Shown here: piece by piece, positions 26,970 through 36,428 of the stretch
How the letters are laid out: every line of letters starts with the position of its first letter
Numbering within the stretch: position 1 is the first letter of the stretch
Assembly (NCBI RefSeq): GCF_016617715.1
Contig: NZ_CP067225.1
Span: 1,116,001-1,180,000, forward strand
DNA: 64,000 nucleotides
From: Paracoccus sp. MC1862
Lineage (GTDB): Bacteria > Pseudomonadota > Alphaproteobacteria > Rhodobacterales > Rhodobacteraceae
Direction of reading: 5' to 3'
Notes under the pieces: generated by a model
What the model was told of the DNA's origin: nothing
Database searches by the model: none
Seen by the model: only the letters and a program-made list of their open reading frames with translations
Program-made: the position numbers and the translations under genes

Positions 26970-28121
26970 ATGGCACATCCGATCAAGGGACGCACCGCAA
27001 TCGCCGGAATGGCGACTGCCGGGGTGGGCGAGGCGCCGGGCTTCACGGCGATGGAACTGCTGGGACAGGCGGCGGTGGCGGCAGTGGCCGATGCCGGGCT
27101 GACGCTGAAGGACGTGGACGCGGTCTTCGCGGCCACCAGCAGCCACGCATTCCCGTCAATGAGTGTGGTCGAATATCTCGGCCTGCGCCCGAAATACTTC
27201 GATTCCACCAATGTCGGCGGGTCGAGCTTCGAGATACACCTGCTGCAGGCCGCGCTGGCCACCGAGGCCGGGCTCTGCGAGGTTGCGCTGATCTGCTACG
27301 GCTCGAACCAGCGCACCGCGGGCGGGCGGCTGGTGTCGATGTCCGAGCCGCAGTGGCACGAGACGCCCTACAACCCGCGCCACCCGATCACCGCCTATGC
27401 GCTTGCCGCCAGCCGCCACATGCACGAATACGGCACCACGCGCGAACAGCTTGCCGATGTCGCCGTCGCCGCGCGGGCATGGGCCAACCTCAACCCCGAG
27501 GCTTTCGCCCGCGGTCCCCTGACGCGCGAGGATGTGCTCGCCTCGCGCATGGTTTCGGACCCGCTGACATCGGGCGACTGCTGCCTCGTCACCGACGGTG
27601 CTGCGGCCTGCATCATGGTCAGCGCTGAGCGGGCAAGGGACATGCCGCAGAAGCCTGTCTATTTCCTCGGCGCAGCGGGGGCCAACTGGCATCGCTCGAT
27701 CGTTGCAATGCCCGACCTGACCGTGACCGCCGCGTCCGAAAGCGGGCCACGGGCGTTCGAGATCGCGGGGCTGACGCACGACGATGTCGATCTGGTCATG
27801 CTTTATGACGCCTTCACCATCAACACGATCCTGTTCCTTGAAGACCTCGGCTTCTGCCCCAAGGGCGAGGGTGGGCGCTTCGTGGAGAACGGTGGCATCG
27901 AGCCGGGCGGGCGGCTGAAGGTGAACACCAACGGCGGCGGTCTCTCCTGCGTCCACCCCGGCATGTATGGGATGTTCCTGATCGACGAGTCGGTGCGCCA
28001 GATCCGCGGCAGCGCGGGCGAGCGGCAGATCGGGAATTGCGACGTGGCCTTGCTGCATGGCAATGGCGGCACGCTCGCCAGCCAGGTCACCGCTTTCCTC
28101 GGGTCGGAGAACACGCGATGA
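26970..28121 (+). CDS. thiolase-superfamily enzyme, probably retro-aldolase or atypical thiolase
   Basis: 383 residues, SCP-x/Ltp2-like branch of the thiolase fold. Where biosynthetic and degradative thiolases have the nucleophilic Cys (VCGSG), this protein reads DSTNVGGSSFEIHL, without Cys. The later motifs are DAFTINTILFLEDLGF, NTNGGGLSCVHPGMYGMF and a C-terminal LLHGNGGTLASQ in place of GGGxG. Known Cys-less relatives with a DUF35 partner cleave beta-hydroxyacyl-CoA (retro-aldol) rather than thiolyse beta-ketoacyl-CoA. The substrate is unknown. Start ATG 26970 follows GGAAAGGGGAAG. Overlaps the next gene by 4 bp (ATGA). Confidence 0.85.
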   Translation: MAHPIKGRTAIAGMATAGVGEAPGFTAMELLGQAAVAAVADAGLTLKDVDAVFAATSSHAFPSMSVVEYLGLRPKYFDSTNVGGSSFEIHLLQAALATEAGLCEVALICYGSNQRTAGGRLVSMSEPQWHETPYNPRHPITAYALAASRHMHEYGTTREQLADVAVAARAWANLNPEAFARGPLTREDVLASRMVSDPLTSGDCCLVTDGAAACIMVSAERARDMPQKPVYFLGAAGANWHRSIVAMPDLTVTAASESGPRAFEIAGLTHDDVDLVMLYDAFTINTILFLEDLGFCPKGEGGRFVENGGIEPGGRLKVNTNGGGLSCVHPGMYGMFLIDESVRQIRGSAGERQIGNCDVALLHGNGGTLASQVTAFLGSENTR

Positions 28122-30229
28122 GCCAGCCCGATTTTTCAGGCCTCTCCAGCCTGCTCGCGCCGCGATCGGTGGCAATCATCGGCGCCTCCGGCGAGCCGCT
28201 GCGGATCGGCGGGCGCCCCATAGCGGCGATGCTGCGCGCCGGGTTCACGGGTCGGATCATGCCAGTGAACCCCAACCGCGACACCATTCAGGGGCTGGAG
28301 TGCTTCCCCTCGGTCGCCGATCTGCCCGATACGCCGGAGGCGGGCATAGTGGCAGTGCCGGCCAAGGCTGCGATCGAGGCGGTCGAGGCGCTGGGGCAGC
28401 GTGGATGCAAGGCAGTGACGCTGTTCACCTCGGGCTTTGCCGAACTGGGCGAGGCTGGGCGTGAGGGCCAGCGGCAGCTGGTCGAAGCCGCGCGGCGGCA
28501 CGGGATGCGGCTGCTGGGGCCGAACAGCCTGGGTGCCTATAACGTGGGGCTGGGGTATTATGGAACTTTTTCATCCTCGCTGGACACCGGCTTCCCGCTG
28601 AACGGGACGGTGGGGATCGCCAGCCAGTCGGGCGCCTATGGCGCGCATCTGGGGGCGGTGGCGCGGGATCGCAGCCTCGGCACCGGCGTCCTCGTCGCTA
28701 CCGGCAACGAGGCCGACATCACCGTGGGCGACGTGATCGGCTGGATGGCCGGGTCGGACCAGATCCAGGTGATCTGCGCCTATCTGGAAGGGCTGAACAA
28801 CCCTCGGACGCTGCTCAGCGGGCTGGATGCCGCGCGCGCGGCGGGAAAGCCGGTCTTCGTGCTGAAGGCGGGACGCAGCGCGGTCGGCTCGCACGCGGCG
28901 GCATCGCACACCGCTTCGCTGACGGGCGACGACAAGGTGGCCGAGGCGGTTCTGGCCGACCACGGCGCGATCCGCGTGCGCGACACTGAGGAGATGATGG
29001 ACTTCGCCTACGCGGCAACGCAACGGATCTATCCGGTCGAGAACAGTTTAGGCTTCATCACCGTCTCGGGCGGCGCGGGGATCGTCGCCTCGGACGAGGC
29101 AGAGGCGGCGGGCCTGCCGATGCCGCCCATGCCGCAGGAGGCCCAGGACCGACTGCGCGAGCTTCTGCCCATCGCTTCGGCGGTCAATCCCCTGGACTGC
29201 ACGGCGCAAGCGCTGAACGACCTGACGCTGTTCGAAAGCTTCATGCGGGCGGCGCTGGACGACGGCGGCTATGCCTCGGTCGCCTGCTTCGCCACCTATG
29301 TCGCCGGCGGCGCTGATCTCGCGCCCCAGCTTTTGCGTCTGTTCGCGCCGCTGCGGGCAGAATATCCGGACCGACTGCTCGTGCTGTGCGCGATGGGACC
29401 GAGCGAGGTGATGCGGTCCTACGAGGATGCTGGATTCCTTGTCTTCCAGGACCCCAGCCGCGCCGTCCGCGCCATTGCCGCGATGGGCCGCGTGGGCCGG
29501 ATGCTGGCCACCCGCCCGGCGCCGCGCCCCGAGATCGGCGCACCGGTCGCCCTGCCGCCGGAAACGCCCGACGAGGCGCAGGCCAAGGCGCTGCTGGCGA
29601 GTGCGGGCATCGCTGCCCCGCCCGAGGAGGTCGTGACCAGCGCCGACGGTACGCGGCAGGCGGCGGACCGCATCGGCTATCCGGTGGTGATGAAGATCGT
29701 CTCACCCGACATCCTGCACAAGTCCGACATCGGCGGGGTGAAGCTGAACATCGCCAGCGCCGACGAGGCCGCGGCCGCTTATGAGGCGATCCTCGCAGCC
29801 GCCGCGGCCCATGCGCCGGACGCCCGTATCAGCGGGGTGCTGGTGGTCAGGCAGGTTTCGGGCGGGGTGGAATGCCTCATGGGCATCAACCGCGATCCCA
29901 GCTTCGGCCCGGTCGCCGCCTTCGGTCTTGGCGGGATCTTCGTCGAGATCCTGAACGACGTGGTCGTGCAGACCTGCCCCTTCGATCAGGACACCGCCCG
30001 GAGGATGATCCTCTCGACCCGCGCCGCGCCGCTTCTGACCGGGGCGCGGGGCCGCCCGCCTGCCGATCTGGACGCGCTGGCCGGGATGCTGTCGCGCCTG
30101 TCGGTCTTTGCCGCGGCGGCCGGGCCGCGCCTCGTCTCGATCGATCTCAACCCGGTCGTCGCGCTGCCCAGCGGAGCCTATGCGCTGGACGCCGTCATCG
30201 AACTGGACCAGGAAACCGATGCCGATTGA
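28118..30229 (+). CDS. NDP-forming acyl-CoA synthetase (acetate-CoA ligase family)
   Basis: 703 residues. Makes an acyl-CoA from acid, CoA and a nucleoside triphosphate through a phospho-histidine, as in ADP-forming acetyl-CoA synthetase or pimeloyl-type ligases. N-terminal CoA-binding domain (SVAIIGASGEPLRIGGRPI), succinyl-CoA-ligase-like middle domain (SQSGAYGAHLGAVARDR; SHAAASHTASLTGDD with the candidate His), C-terminal ATP-grasp domain (GYPVVMKIVSPDILHKSDIG, LMGINRDPSFGPVAAFGLGG, IDLNPVVALPSGAYALDAV). Starts within the thiolase stop. Second acid-activating option in this cluster besides the CoA-transferase at 36512-37812. Confidence 0.9.
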   Translation: MSQPDFSGLSSLLAPRSVAIIGASGEPLRIGGRPIAAMLRAGFTGRIMPVNPNRDTIQGLECFPSVADLPDTPEAGIVAVPAKAAIEAVEALGQRGCKAVTLFTSGFAELGEAGREGQRQLVEAARRHGMRLLGPNSLGAYNVGLGYYGTFSSSLDTGFPLNGTVGIASQSGAYGAHLGAVARDRSLGTGVLVATGNEADITVGDVIGWMAGSDQIQVICAYLEGLNNPRTLLSGLDAARAAGKPVFVLKAGRSAVGSHAAASHTASLTGDDKVAEAVLADHGAIRVRDTEEMMDFAYAATQRIYPVENSLGFITVSGGAGIVASDEAEAAGLPMPPMPQEAQDRLRELLPIASAVNPLDCTAQALNDLTLFESFMRAALDDGGYASVACFATYVAGGADLAPQLLRLFAPLRAEYPDRLLVLCAMGPSEVMRSYEDAGFLVFQDPSRAVRAIAAMGRVGRMLATRPAPRPEIGAPVALPPETPDEAQAKALLASAGIAAPPEEVVTSADGTRQAADRIGYPVVMKIVSPDILHKSDIGGVKLNIASADEAAAAYEAILAAAAAHAPDARISGVLVVRQVSGGVECLMGINRDPSFGPVAAFGLGGIFVEILNDVVVQTCPFDQDTARRMILSTRAAPLLTGARGRPPADLDALAGMLSRLSVFAAAAGPRLVSIDLNPVVALPSGAYALDAVIELDQETDAD

Positions 30230-31088
30230 TCCCGAGAACCTGCTGAACTTCGACATTCCCGAGGTCGTCCAGGAATACGGCCCCCGCGAGGCCGCGTTCT
30301 ATGCGCTGACCCTCGGTCTCGGGAACGACCCCATGAACCGCGCGGCGCTGCGGTTTGCGGGCGGGCTGCCTCGGATCGAGCCGTTCCCGACCATGCCGCT
30401 GGTGCTGGCCCATCCCGGCTTCTGGCTGAAGGACCCGCGCACCGGCGTCGATGCGCTGCGGGTTGTCCATGGCGAGCAGGGGATGACGTTGCACGCCCCC
30501 CTGCCCGACCGGGGGCGCGTCACGGGCAAGACCCGCGTGACCGACCTGATCGACAAGGGCGAGGGCAAAGGGGCGCTGCTTTACACCGAAAAGGAACTGC
30601 GCGACGCCGAGACCGGCATGCTGCTGGCCACGACCCGCAACACCACCTTCCTGCGTGGCGACGGCGGCTTCGGCGGCCCCACTGGCCCCGTGAAGCCGGT
30701 CCACAAGCTGCCCGAAACTGAGCCGGACGGCTCGGTTGAAGTGCAGACGCGGCCCGAACAGGCGCTGTATTACCGTTGGAACGGCGACGACAACGTCCTG
30801 CACCTGGACCCTGAGGTGGCGGCCCGCGCCGGGTTCGAGCGGCCGATCCTGCACGGGATGTGCTCGCTGGGCGTGACCGCGAACGCGCTGTTGGCGGGGC
30901 TGTGCGGCCATGACGCCAGCCGCTTCCGCGGCCTCGACGCGCGCTTCACCGCCAGCGTCTATCCGGGCGAGACGCTTTGCGTCGAGTTCTGGAAGGACGG
31001 CTCGTTCCGCACCCGCGTGGTGGAGCGGGACGTGATCGCCATCGGCAACGGCAAGTTCGATTTCGCATGGACGGGGGGGAAGGGATGA
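30219..31088 (+). CDS. MaoC-type 2-enoyl-CoA hydratase
   Basis: 289 residues: an N-terminal hot-dog domain (LALVLAHPGFWLKD region) and a C-terminal catalytic hot-dog domain with the hydratase-2 motif as VLHLDPEVAARAGFERPILH followed by GM, where Asp and His are catalytic. Similar to the second domain of peroxisomal multifunctional enzyme 2 and steroid-catabolic hydratases; hydrates trans-2-enoyl-CoA to the (3R)-hydroxyacyl-CoA. Start ATG overlaps the previous stop by 11 bp. The SDR at 34080 is a matching 3R-hydroxyacyl-CoA dehydrogenase candidate. Confidence 0.87.
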   Translation: MPIDPENLLNFDIPEVVQEYGPREAAFYALTLGLGNDPMNRAALRFAGGLPRIEPFPTMPLVLAHPGFWLKDPRTGVDALRVVHGEQGMTLHAPLPDRGRVTGKTRVTDLIDKGEGKGALLYTEKELRDAETGMLLATTRNTTFLRGDGGFGGPTGPVKPVHKLPETEPDGSVEVQTRPEQALYYRWNGDDNVLHLDPEVAARAGFERPILHGMCSLGVTANALLAGLCGHDASRFRGLDARFTASVYPGETLCVEFWKDGSFRTRVVERDVIAIGNGKFDFAWTGGKG

Positions 31089-32131
31089 GTTCGATCCGGA
31101 TTAATGACGAGGAGCGGCAGGAACAGCTGCGGATGCTCGTCGAAAGCGCCGCCGGGATTGCTCCACGCCAAGGCGGCTTCAAACGCCAGCGGGCGCTGGA
31201 AAAGTCCGACACGGGGTTTGACCGCGAGGCTTGGGGCGAACTCGCCGGGATGGGCTGGCTGGGCCTGCGCCTGCCGGAAGACTCCGGTGGAATGGGGCTG
31301 GGGGTGCTGGAGTACGCTGTCCTCGCCGCCGAGGCGGGCGCCGCGCTGTTGCCCGAGCCCTTCATCGAAGCGCAGCTTGCCATCGACCTGATGGGACCGG
31401 AAGCCCCGTCCGAGGCGCTGTCGGGCGAGCGCCTGATCCTGCCTGCGTGGAGCTTTGCCGCCGACGGCACCGACATGGACGGCGGCGTGACGGTCCAAAG
31501 CGACGGCCTCAGCGGCGAAAAGCGCTTCGTGCCGCTGGCGGGCGCCGCCGACGAGCTGCTGGTCACCACGGCCGAAGGCGGCTGGCTGATCGCGGCATCG
31601 GACGCCGAAATCACCACCGAACGCACGCAGGACGGCGGTCATGTTGGCTGCGTCCGGCTGGACGGCGTGACGGGGCGCCGCATCCCCTTCGCCGATCCGC
31701 GGGCGCTTGAGGCGGCCACCCTTGCCAATGCCGCCTATCTGCAGGGCGTGATGGAGCGGGCGTTCGAGATCACGCTCGACTACCTCAAGACCCGACGCCA
31801 GTTCGACCGGCCCATCGGCAGCTTCCAGGCGCTGCAGCACCGCGCGGTCGAGATGAAGGTGCAGATCGAGATCACCCGCGCCGTCATCCGCGACGCCGCG
31901 TTGGCCTTTGATGGGGATGGCGATCTGCGACCCATCGTGTCCCGCGCGATGACCCGCGCCAGCGAGGCCGCACAGTTCGTTACCCGACAGTCGATCCAGA
32001 TGCACGGCGCGATCGGCTATACGGACGAGGCCGACATCGGCCTGTTCCTGCGCAAGACGCTGGTGCTGATGAACCGCTATGGCTCGGCCAGTGCCCACCG
32101 CAAGCGCCACGCCCAGGCCCAGGCGGCCTGA
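31085..32131 (+). CDS. acyl-CoA dehydrogenase, short subunit
   Basis: 348 residues, FAD-dependent acyl-CoA dehydrogenase fold. C-terminal half: LDYLKTRRQFDRPIGSFQAL (FAD contact) and RQSIQMHGAIGYTDEADIGL. The middle beta domain is short. I cannot place the catalytic Glu with confidence, as is common for one member of the alpha2-beta2 acyl-CoA dehydrogenase pairs of steroid catabolism (ChsE1/ChsE2 type). The 392-residue partner candidate lies one gene downstream. Start overlaps the previous stop by 4 bp. Confidence 0.9.
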   Translation: MSSIRINDEERQEQLRMLVESAAGIAPRQGGFKRQRALEKSDTGFDREAWGELAGMGWLGLRLPEDSGGMGLGVLEYAVLAAEAGAALLPEPFIEAQLAIDLMGPEAPSEALSGERLILPAWSFAADGTDMDGGVTVQSDGLSGEKRFVPLAGAADELLVTTAEGGWLIAASDAEITTERTQDGGHVGCVRLDGVTGRRIPFADPRALEAATLANAAYLQGVMERAFEITLDYLKTRRQFDRPIGSFQALQHRAVEMKVQIEITRAVIRDAALAFDGDGDLRPIVSRAMTRASEAAQFVTRQSIQMHGAIGYTDEADIGLFLRKTLVLMNRYGSASAHRKRHAQAQAA

Positions 32132-32889
32132 TGGCGCTGGATCGCGACAATCGGGACGGCGTGGTGGTCCTGACGCTAAACGAGCCGCAGCGGCGCAACC
32201 CGCTGACCCAGGCGATCAAGGGCCAGTTGTTCGAGGCGCTGGTCTCGGCGCAGACCGACAACAGCGTGCGGGCCGTGGTCCTGACCGGCGCGGAAGGCAA
32301 TTTCTGCGCCGGCGGCGATCTGGCGACACTGGGTACCGACACCGTAGCCGGCGCGCGAGAGCGGCTGACCCGGAATGGCGACCTGATCCGGCGCATGGTG
32401 CGCTATCCCAAGCCGCTTTACGCCGCCGTCGAGGGCTGGGCGGCGGGAGCGGGCCTCTCCGTCGCGCTGTCCTGCGATGGGATCGTGGCGGCGGAAGGGG
32501 CGCGATTCCTTGCGTCCTTTATCCGCGTGGGCCTGATCCCCGATCTGGGAATGCTCGGCAGCCTGCCGGCCCGCGTCGGCCCGGCGCTGGCGCGGCGGAT
32601 CATGCTGTCCGCGGAACCGCTCGACTCCGCCACCGCGCATTCCGCAGGGCTGGTGGATGACGTCACGCCAAACGGCGCGGCGCTGGACCGGGCCGTTGAA
32701 CTCGCCCGCGCCGCGGCGGGGCGCGCGCCGCTGCCGCAGGCCCATATCAAGGATTTCCTCGCCCGCGCCGTCGATGAGGCGCTGGGTTACGAGGCGCTGA
32801 TCCAGCCGCTGCTGCTGGCCAGCCAGGACGCCACCGAGGGCCGCGCGGCCTTCTTCGACAAGCGCGAGCCGCAATTCAAGGGGATGTGA
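32131..32889 (+). CDS. enoyl-CoA hydratase/isomerase
   Basis: 252 residues, crotonase fold. Oxyanion-hole motif GAEGNFCAGGDLATLG (about residue 55) and GWAAGAGLSVALSCD (about 105). The position of the second catalytic acid reads RVGLIPDLGMLGSLP, with Asp where many hydratases have Glu, as in PaaG-type isomerases, so isomerase activity is as likely as hydration. Start and previous stop share one base (TGATG). Confidence 0.9.
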   Translation: MALDRDNRDGVVVLTLNEPQRRNPLTQAIKGQLFEALVSAQTDNSVRAVVLTGAEGNFCAGGDLATLGTDTVAGARERLTRNGDLIRRMVRYPKPLYAAVEGWAAGAGLSVALSCDGIVAAEGARFLASFIRVGLIPDLGMLGSLPARVGPALARRIMLSAEPLDSATAHSAGLVDDVTPNGAALDRAVELARAAAGRAPLPQAHIKDFLARAVDEALGYEALIQPLLLASQDATEGRAAFFDKREPQFKGM

Positions 32890-32890
32890 G

Positions 32891-34069
32891 ATGACCGCCA
32901 TCGACCCGAAACCGCATGAAGACCTGAACCCGCTGTCGGACGAGGATTTCCGCCAGACCGTCCGCCACTGGATCGAGGAGAACTACCCGCCTCATCTTCG
33001 CAGTCCCCACCAGCGCCTGCATATCGACGAGGCGCGGCCCTGGTATGAAGCGCTGTCGCGGCAGGGCTGGCTGACGCCCAACTGGCCGCGCGAGCATGGC
33101 GGCATGGGCTTGTCCCCCGCCAAGCACCTCATCATGGTCGAGGAGATGGAGCGGCACGGCTGCGCCCGCCTGCCCGATCCGGGCATGACGATGCTGGGCC
33201 CGCTGCTGATCCGCTACGGCAGCGACGAACAGCGCGCCTGGCACTTGCCGCGCATCCTGTCGGGCGAGATCATCTGGTGCCAGGGCTATTCCGAACCGAA
33301 CGCGGGGTCCGACCTTGCCTCGCTGCGGACCTCGGCGGTGCTGGACGGCAACGAATGGGTCATCAACGGCCAGAAGATCTGGACCACGCTGGGGACCGAC
33401 GGCGACTGGATCTTCGTCCTGGCCCGCACCGACCCGGACGCGCCCAAGCAGCGCGGCATCAGCTTCTTCATCATGCCCGTGGACACCCCCGGCATCGAGG
33501 TGCGCCCGATCATCAACCTCGACCGCCACGACGAATTCGCCGAAGTCTTCTTCAACGATGTCCGCATCCCCGCCGACTCCATTGTGGGCGAGGTGAACAG
33601 GGGCTGGTCCATCGCCAAGGGCCTTCTGAGCTTCGAGCGCATCTTCCTCGGCTCGCCCTATATGGCGACCGGCGCGATGGCGCATCTGGAGCGGCTTGTC
33701 CGTCATCTCGGCCGCGAGGACGAGCCCGAGATCAAGGCGCTGCTGAACGGCCTGCGGATGGAGTTGGAGGACCACAAGTCCTTCTACACCGCCTTCGCCG
33801 ACCAGGTGCGCCGGGGCGAGCCCCTGGGGCCGGACGTGTCGATGCTCAAGATCAACCTGTCGGCGCTGTACCAGAAGATCACCGACCACATCATCGAGAT
33901 CGCGGGCCAGCACACGGCACTGCTTGACCCCTTATCCGACGATCCGGGGCTGTATCCGTCCAGCGCCTTCATCCAGGCGCGGCCCCATTCGATCTATGGC
34001 GGGTCGAGCGAGATCCAGAAGAACATCGTGGCCAAGCAGGTGCTTGGCCTCAGCGAAGACATGCGGTGA
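32891..34069 (+). CDS. acyl-CoA dehydrogenase, long subunit
   Basis: 392 residues. N-terminal helical domain (RHWIEENYPPHLRSPHQRL), middle domain with WCQGYSEPNAGSDLASLRT and GQKIWTT, C-terminal domain with HSIYGGSSEIQKNIVAKQVL, the R/GGS-E-IQ FAD/adenine contact. Oxidises acyl-CoA to 2-enoyl-CoA, passing electrons to ETF. It probably pairs with the 348-residue protein to form a heteromeric enzyme; that is inference from context. One base separates it from the previous gene. Confidence 0.93.
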   Translation: MTAIDPKPHEDLNPLSDEDFRQTVRHWIEENYPPHLRSPHQRLHIDEARPWYEALSRQGWLTPNWPREHGGMGLSPAKHLIMVEEMERHGCARLPDPGMTMLGPLLIRYGSDEQRAWHLPRILSGEIIWCQGYSEPNAGSDLASLRTSAVLDGNEWVINGQKIWTTLGTDGDWIFVLARTDPDAPKQRGISFFIMPVDTPGIEVRPIINLDRHDEFAEVFFNDVRIPADSIVGEVNRGWSIAKGLLSFERIFLGSPYMATGAMAHLERLVRHLGREDEPEIKALLNGLRMELEDHKSFYTAFADQVRRGEPLGPDVSMLKINLSALYQKITDHIIEIAGQHTALLDPLSDDPGLYPSSAFIQARPHSIYGGSSEIQKNIVAKQVLGLSEDMR

Positions 34070-34079
34070 GGAGAACGGG

Positions 34080-35000
34080 ATGAGCGTGGATCTGGGCATG
34101 GACGGCAAGGTCGCCATCGTCACGGGGGCGGGCGGCGGCATCGGTCGGGCGATCGCGGTGGGCATGGCGGCGGCGGGCGCGAAGGTCGTCATCAACGACA
34201 TCGGCGTGGGCCTTAGCGGCGAGGGCGGCTCGTCGTCGCCAGCCGAGGAAACCCGCGCCCTCATCCAGGGCGCGGGCGGCGAGGCGGCGATCAGCACCGA
34301 CAGCGTGACCTCGTGGGACAGCGCGCAGCGGATCGTGGGCTGCGCGATGGACAATTTCGGCCGGCTGGATGCGGTGGTGAACAACGCCGGCATCCTGCGC
34401 GACGCGATCTTCCACAAGATGGACCCGACGGACTGGGTGTCGGTCATCGACGTGCATCTGAACGGCAGCTTCTTTGTCAGCCGCGCCGCGGCCGAGCAGT
34501 TCCGCAAGCAGGAAAGCGGCGCCTATGTGCACATGGCCTCGACCTCGGGGCTGATCGGGAACTTCGGGCAGGCGAATTATTCGGCGGCCAAGCTGGGCAT
34601 CACGGCGCTGTCCAAGTCGATCGCGCTGGACATGGCGCGCTACAACGTCCGCTCGAACTGCATCGCCCCCTTTGCGTGGAGCCGGATGACCAGCTCCATC
34701 CCCGCCAACACCGACGCCGAAAAGGCGCGGGTCGAGCGGATGAAGCGGATGACCCCCGAAACCAACGCGCCGCTGGCGGTGTTCCTTGCGTCCGACGCGG
34801 CGCGCGAGGTCACGGGGCAGGTCTTCGCGGCCCGGCTGAACGAGATCTTCCTGTTCAGCCAGCCGCGCCCGATCCGCTCGGCCCACATGGATGGCGGCTG
34901 GACGCCCGAAACCATCGCCGAGCGGGTGCTGCCCGCCTTCAGGTCGAGCCTGATCCCGATGGAGCGGTCCGGCGACGTCTTTGCATGGGACCCGATCTGA
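34080..35000 (+). CDS. short-chain dehydrogenase (3-hydroxyacyl-CoA dehydrogenase-like)
   Basis: 306 residues. NAD-binding TGxxxGxG as VTGAGGGIGRAIAVG, NNAG as VVNNAGILRD, catalytic Ser in ASTSGLIGNFGQ and YxxxK as ANYSAAKLG. The VINDIGVGLSGEGG stretch is characteristic of the dehydrogenase part of peroxisomal multifunctional enzyme 2, which oxidises (3R)-hydroxyacyl-CoA and so matches the MaoC hydratase of this operon. Start ATG 34080 follows GGTGAGGAG; a second Met at 34098 is possible. Confidence 0.92.
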   Translation: MSVDLGMDGKVAIVTGAGGGIGRAIAVGMAAAGAKVVINDIGVGLSGEGGSSSPAEETRALIQGAGGEAAISTDSVTSWDSAQRIVGCAMDNFGRLDAVVNNAGILRDAIFHKMDPTDWVSVIDVHLNGSFFVSRAAAEQFRKQESGAYVHMASTSGLIGNFGQANYSAAKLGITALSKSIALDMARYNVRSNCIAPFAWSRMTSSIPANTDAEKARVERMKRMTPETNAPLAVFLASDAAREVTGQVFAARLNEIFLFSQPRPIRSAHMDGGWTPETIAERVLPAFRSSLIPMERSGDVFAWDPI

Positions 35001-35006
35001 CCCGGC

Positions 35007-36428
35007 ATGAAGGCCCTTGATGAACGCAGCCTTCCGGCCCTTGTCGCGCAAGTCTGCATCGTCATCGTCATCGCGGTCTCGGTCACCGGGATATTCGTCC
35101 AGGGCGCGGCGCTGAGCCTGATGGCCGGCGCCGCGCTGCTGGTCTATTTCCTGATCTGCTGGCGCCTGTTCACGCTGGTGACCTGGGTGCCGGTGATCCT
35201 GTCGCTGGTGATGCTGGCGCTGTCCCTGTGGCGCGGGATCAGCCTTGAGACACTGACGCAGGCGATGGACCGGATGGCGTTCCTGGCCGCCCTGCTGGCA
35301 GTGACGGGAATGCTGCGGGTGGTGGCGCAATCCGCGCCGGAAATCGCGGCCGCAGGACGCTATCTGACCTCGCAGCCCCCGAGCCGGCGCTATTGGGCGC
35401 TGAGCTTCGGGGGCCATGTCTTCGGCCTGCTGATCAACCTGGGCGGGCTGGCGATCCTTCTGGACATGACCCGGCAGGCGCTGGCAGGCAGCGGCGGCAT
35501 CCCCGACCGGATGCGGGAATGGAAGCTGCGTCGGATGACGACGGCCACGCTGCGGGGCTTCTCGCTTGTGGCGTTGTGGTCTCCCTTCGGCTTTGGCATC
35601 AACCTGCTGCTGCTGGCGATGCCGGGGCTGAGCTATTTCCAGATCGGGCCGCTGGGCTTCGCACTGACCTTTGCCTTCGGGTTCTGGGGCTGGCTGGTCG
35701 ATCGCCTGACCGCCCCGCGCCCGACGCCGGGCGCCCCGGTCACGGTTGGGCCGGACCCGGATGACCGCGGCGCGGTGGCGCGGATGCTGGGCCATGTCGC
35801 GGGACTGGCAGTCATCGTCTTTGCGCTGAACCTCGCCACCGGCCTTGATTTCCAGCGGGCGCTGCTGGTCGGCCTGCCGGTCTACAGCCTGATCTGGGCG
35901 GCGCGGCTGGGGCGGAGGCGTCCCGGCGGCCCGGCAGGCTCGATCCGCCAGGCGCTGGGCGAGACGCTGCGGCGGTTTCCGCTGGCGGCGGGAGAGCTTG
36001 GCGTCTTCGCCTCGGCCGGGCTGCTGGCCGTCCTGATGCTGGAGCTGGTCCCCGTGGACCAGGTGCAGGCGCTGATCGCGGACTGGCAGCTTGCCCCCTG
36101 GCAGATGATCGTCCTGCTGAACCTGACGCTGTTCGGCTTTGGCGCGGCGGGCATCAACCCGATCATCACCGCCTCGGTGCTGGGCAGCCTTGTCACCCGG
36201 CTTGACATGCCGGGGCTGTCGCAGCTGGCGGCGGGGATCGGGATGGCGGGGGCATGGTCCTGCGTGATGGGGTTCACGCCGTTCATCACCACGGTCGCCT
36301 ATACCGGTGCTCTGATCGGTCGGCCGGTGGCACGGGTCGGACTGTTCTGGAACGGGCCCTACTGCCTCTCGGCGCTAGTCCTGTGGACGGCGGCGCTGGC
36401 GGCGGCGGTCGCGGCCGGGCTCATCTGA
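35007..36428 (+). CDS. polytopic membrane protein of unknown function
   Basis: 473 residues, strongly hydrophobic, about 11-12 transmembrane segments. Repeated features in the two halves hint at an internal duplication: GHVFGLLINLGGLAILLD in the first and GFGAAGINPIITASVLGSL in the second, each followed by a Phe/Pro-rich helix (LWSPFGFGINLLLL and MGFTPFITTVAYTG). The NP-containing second motif resembles ion-transporter superfamily carriers (DASS/CitM-like), but I cannot assign it. Six bp after the SDR stop, so it belongs to the operon, most simply as the carrier or exporter for its substrate. Confidence 0.75.
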   Translation: MKALDERSLPALVAQVCIVIVIAVSVTGIFVQGAALSLMAGAALLVYFLICWRLFTLVTWVPVILSLVMLALSLWRGISLETLTQAMDRMAFLAALLAVTGMLRVVAQSAPEIAAAGRYLTSQPPSRRYWALSFGGHVFGLLINLGGLAILLDMTRQALAGSGGIPDRMREWKLRRMTTATLRGFSLVALWSPFGFGINLLLLAMPGLSYFQIGPLGFALTFAFGFWGWLVDRLTAPRPTPGAPVTVGPDPDDRGAVARMLGHVAGLAVIVFALNLATGLDFQRALLVGLPVYSLIWAARLGRRRPGGPAGSIRQALGETLRRFPLAAGELGVFASAGLLAVLMLELVPVDQVQALIADWQLAPWQMIVLLNLTLFGFGAAGINPIITASVLGSLVTRLDMPGLSQLAAGIGMAGAWSCVMGFTPFITTVAYTGALIGRPVARVGLFWNGPYCLSALVLWTAALAAAVAAGLI

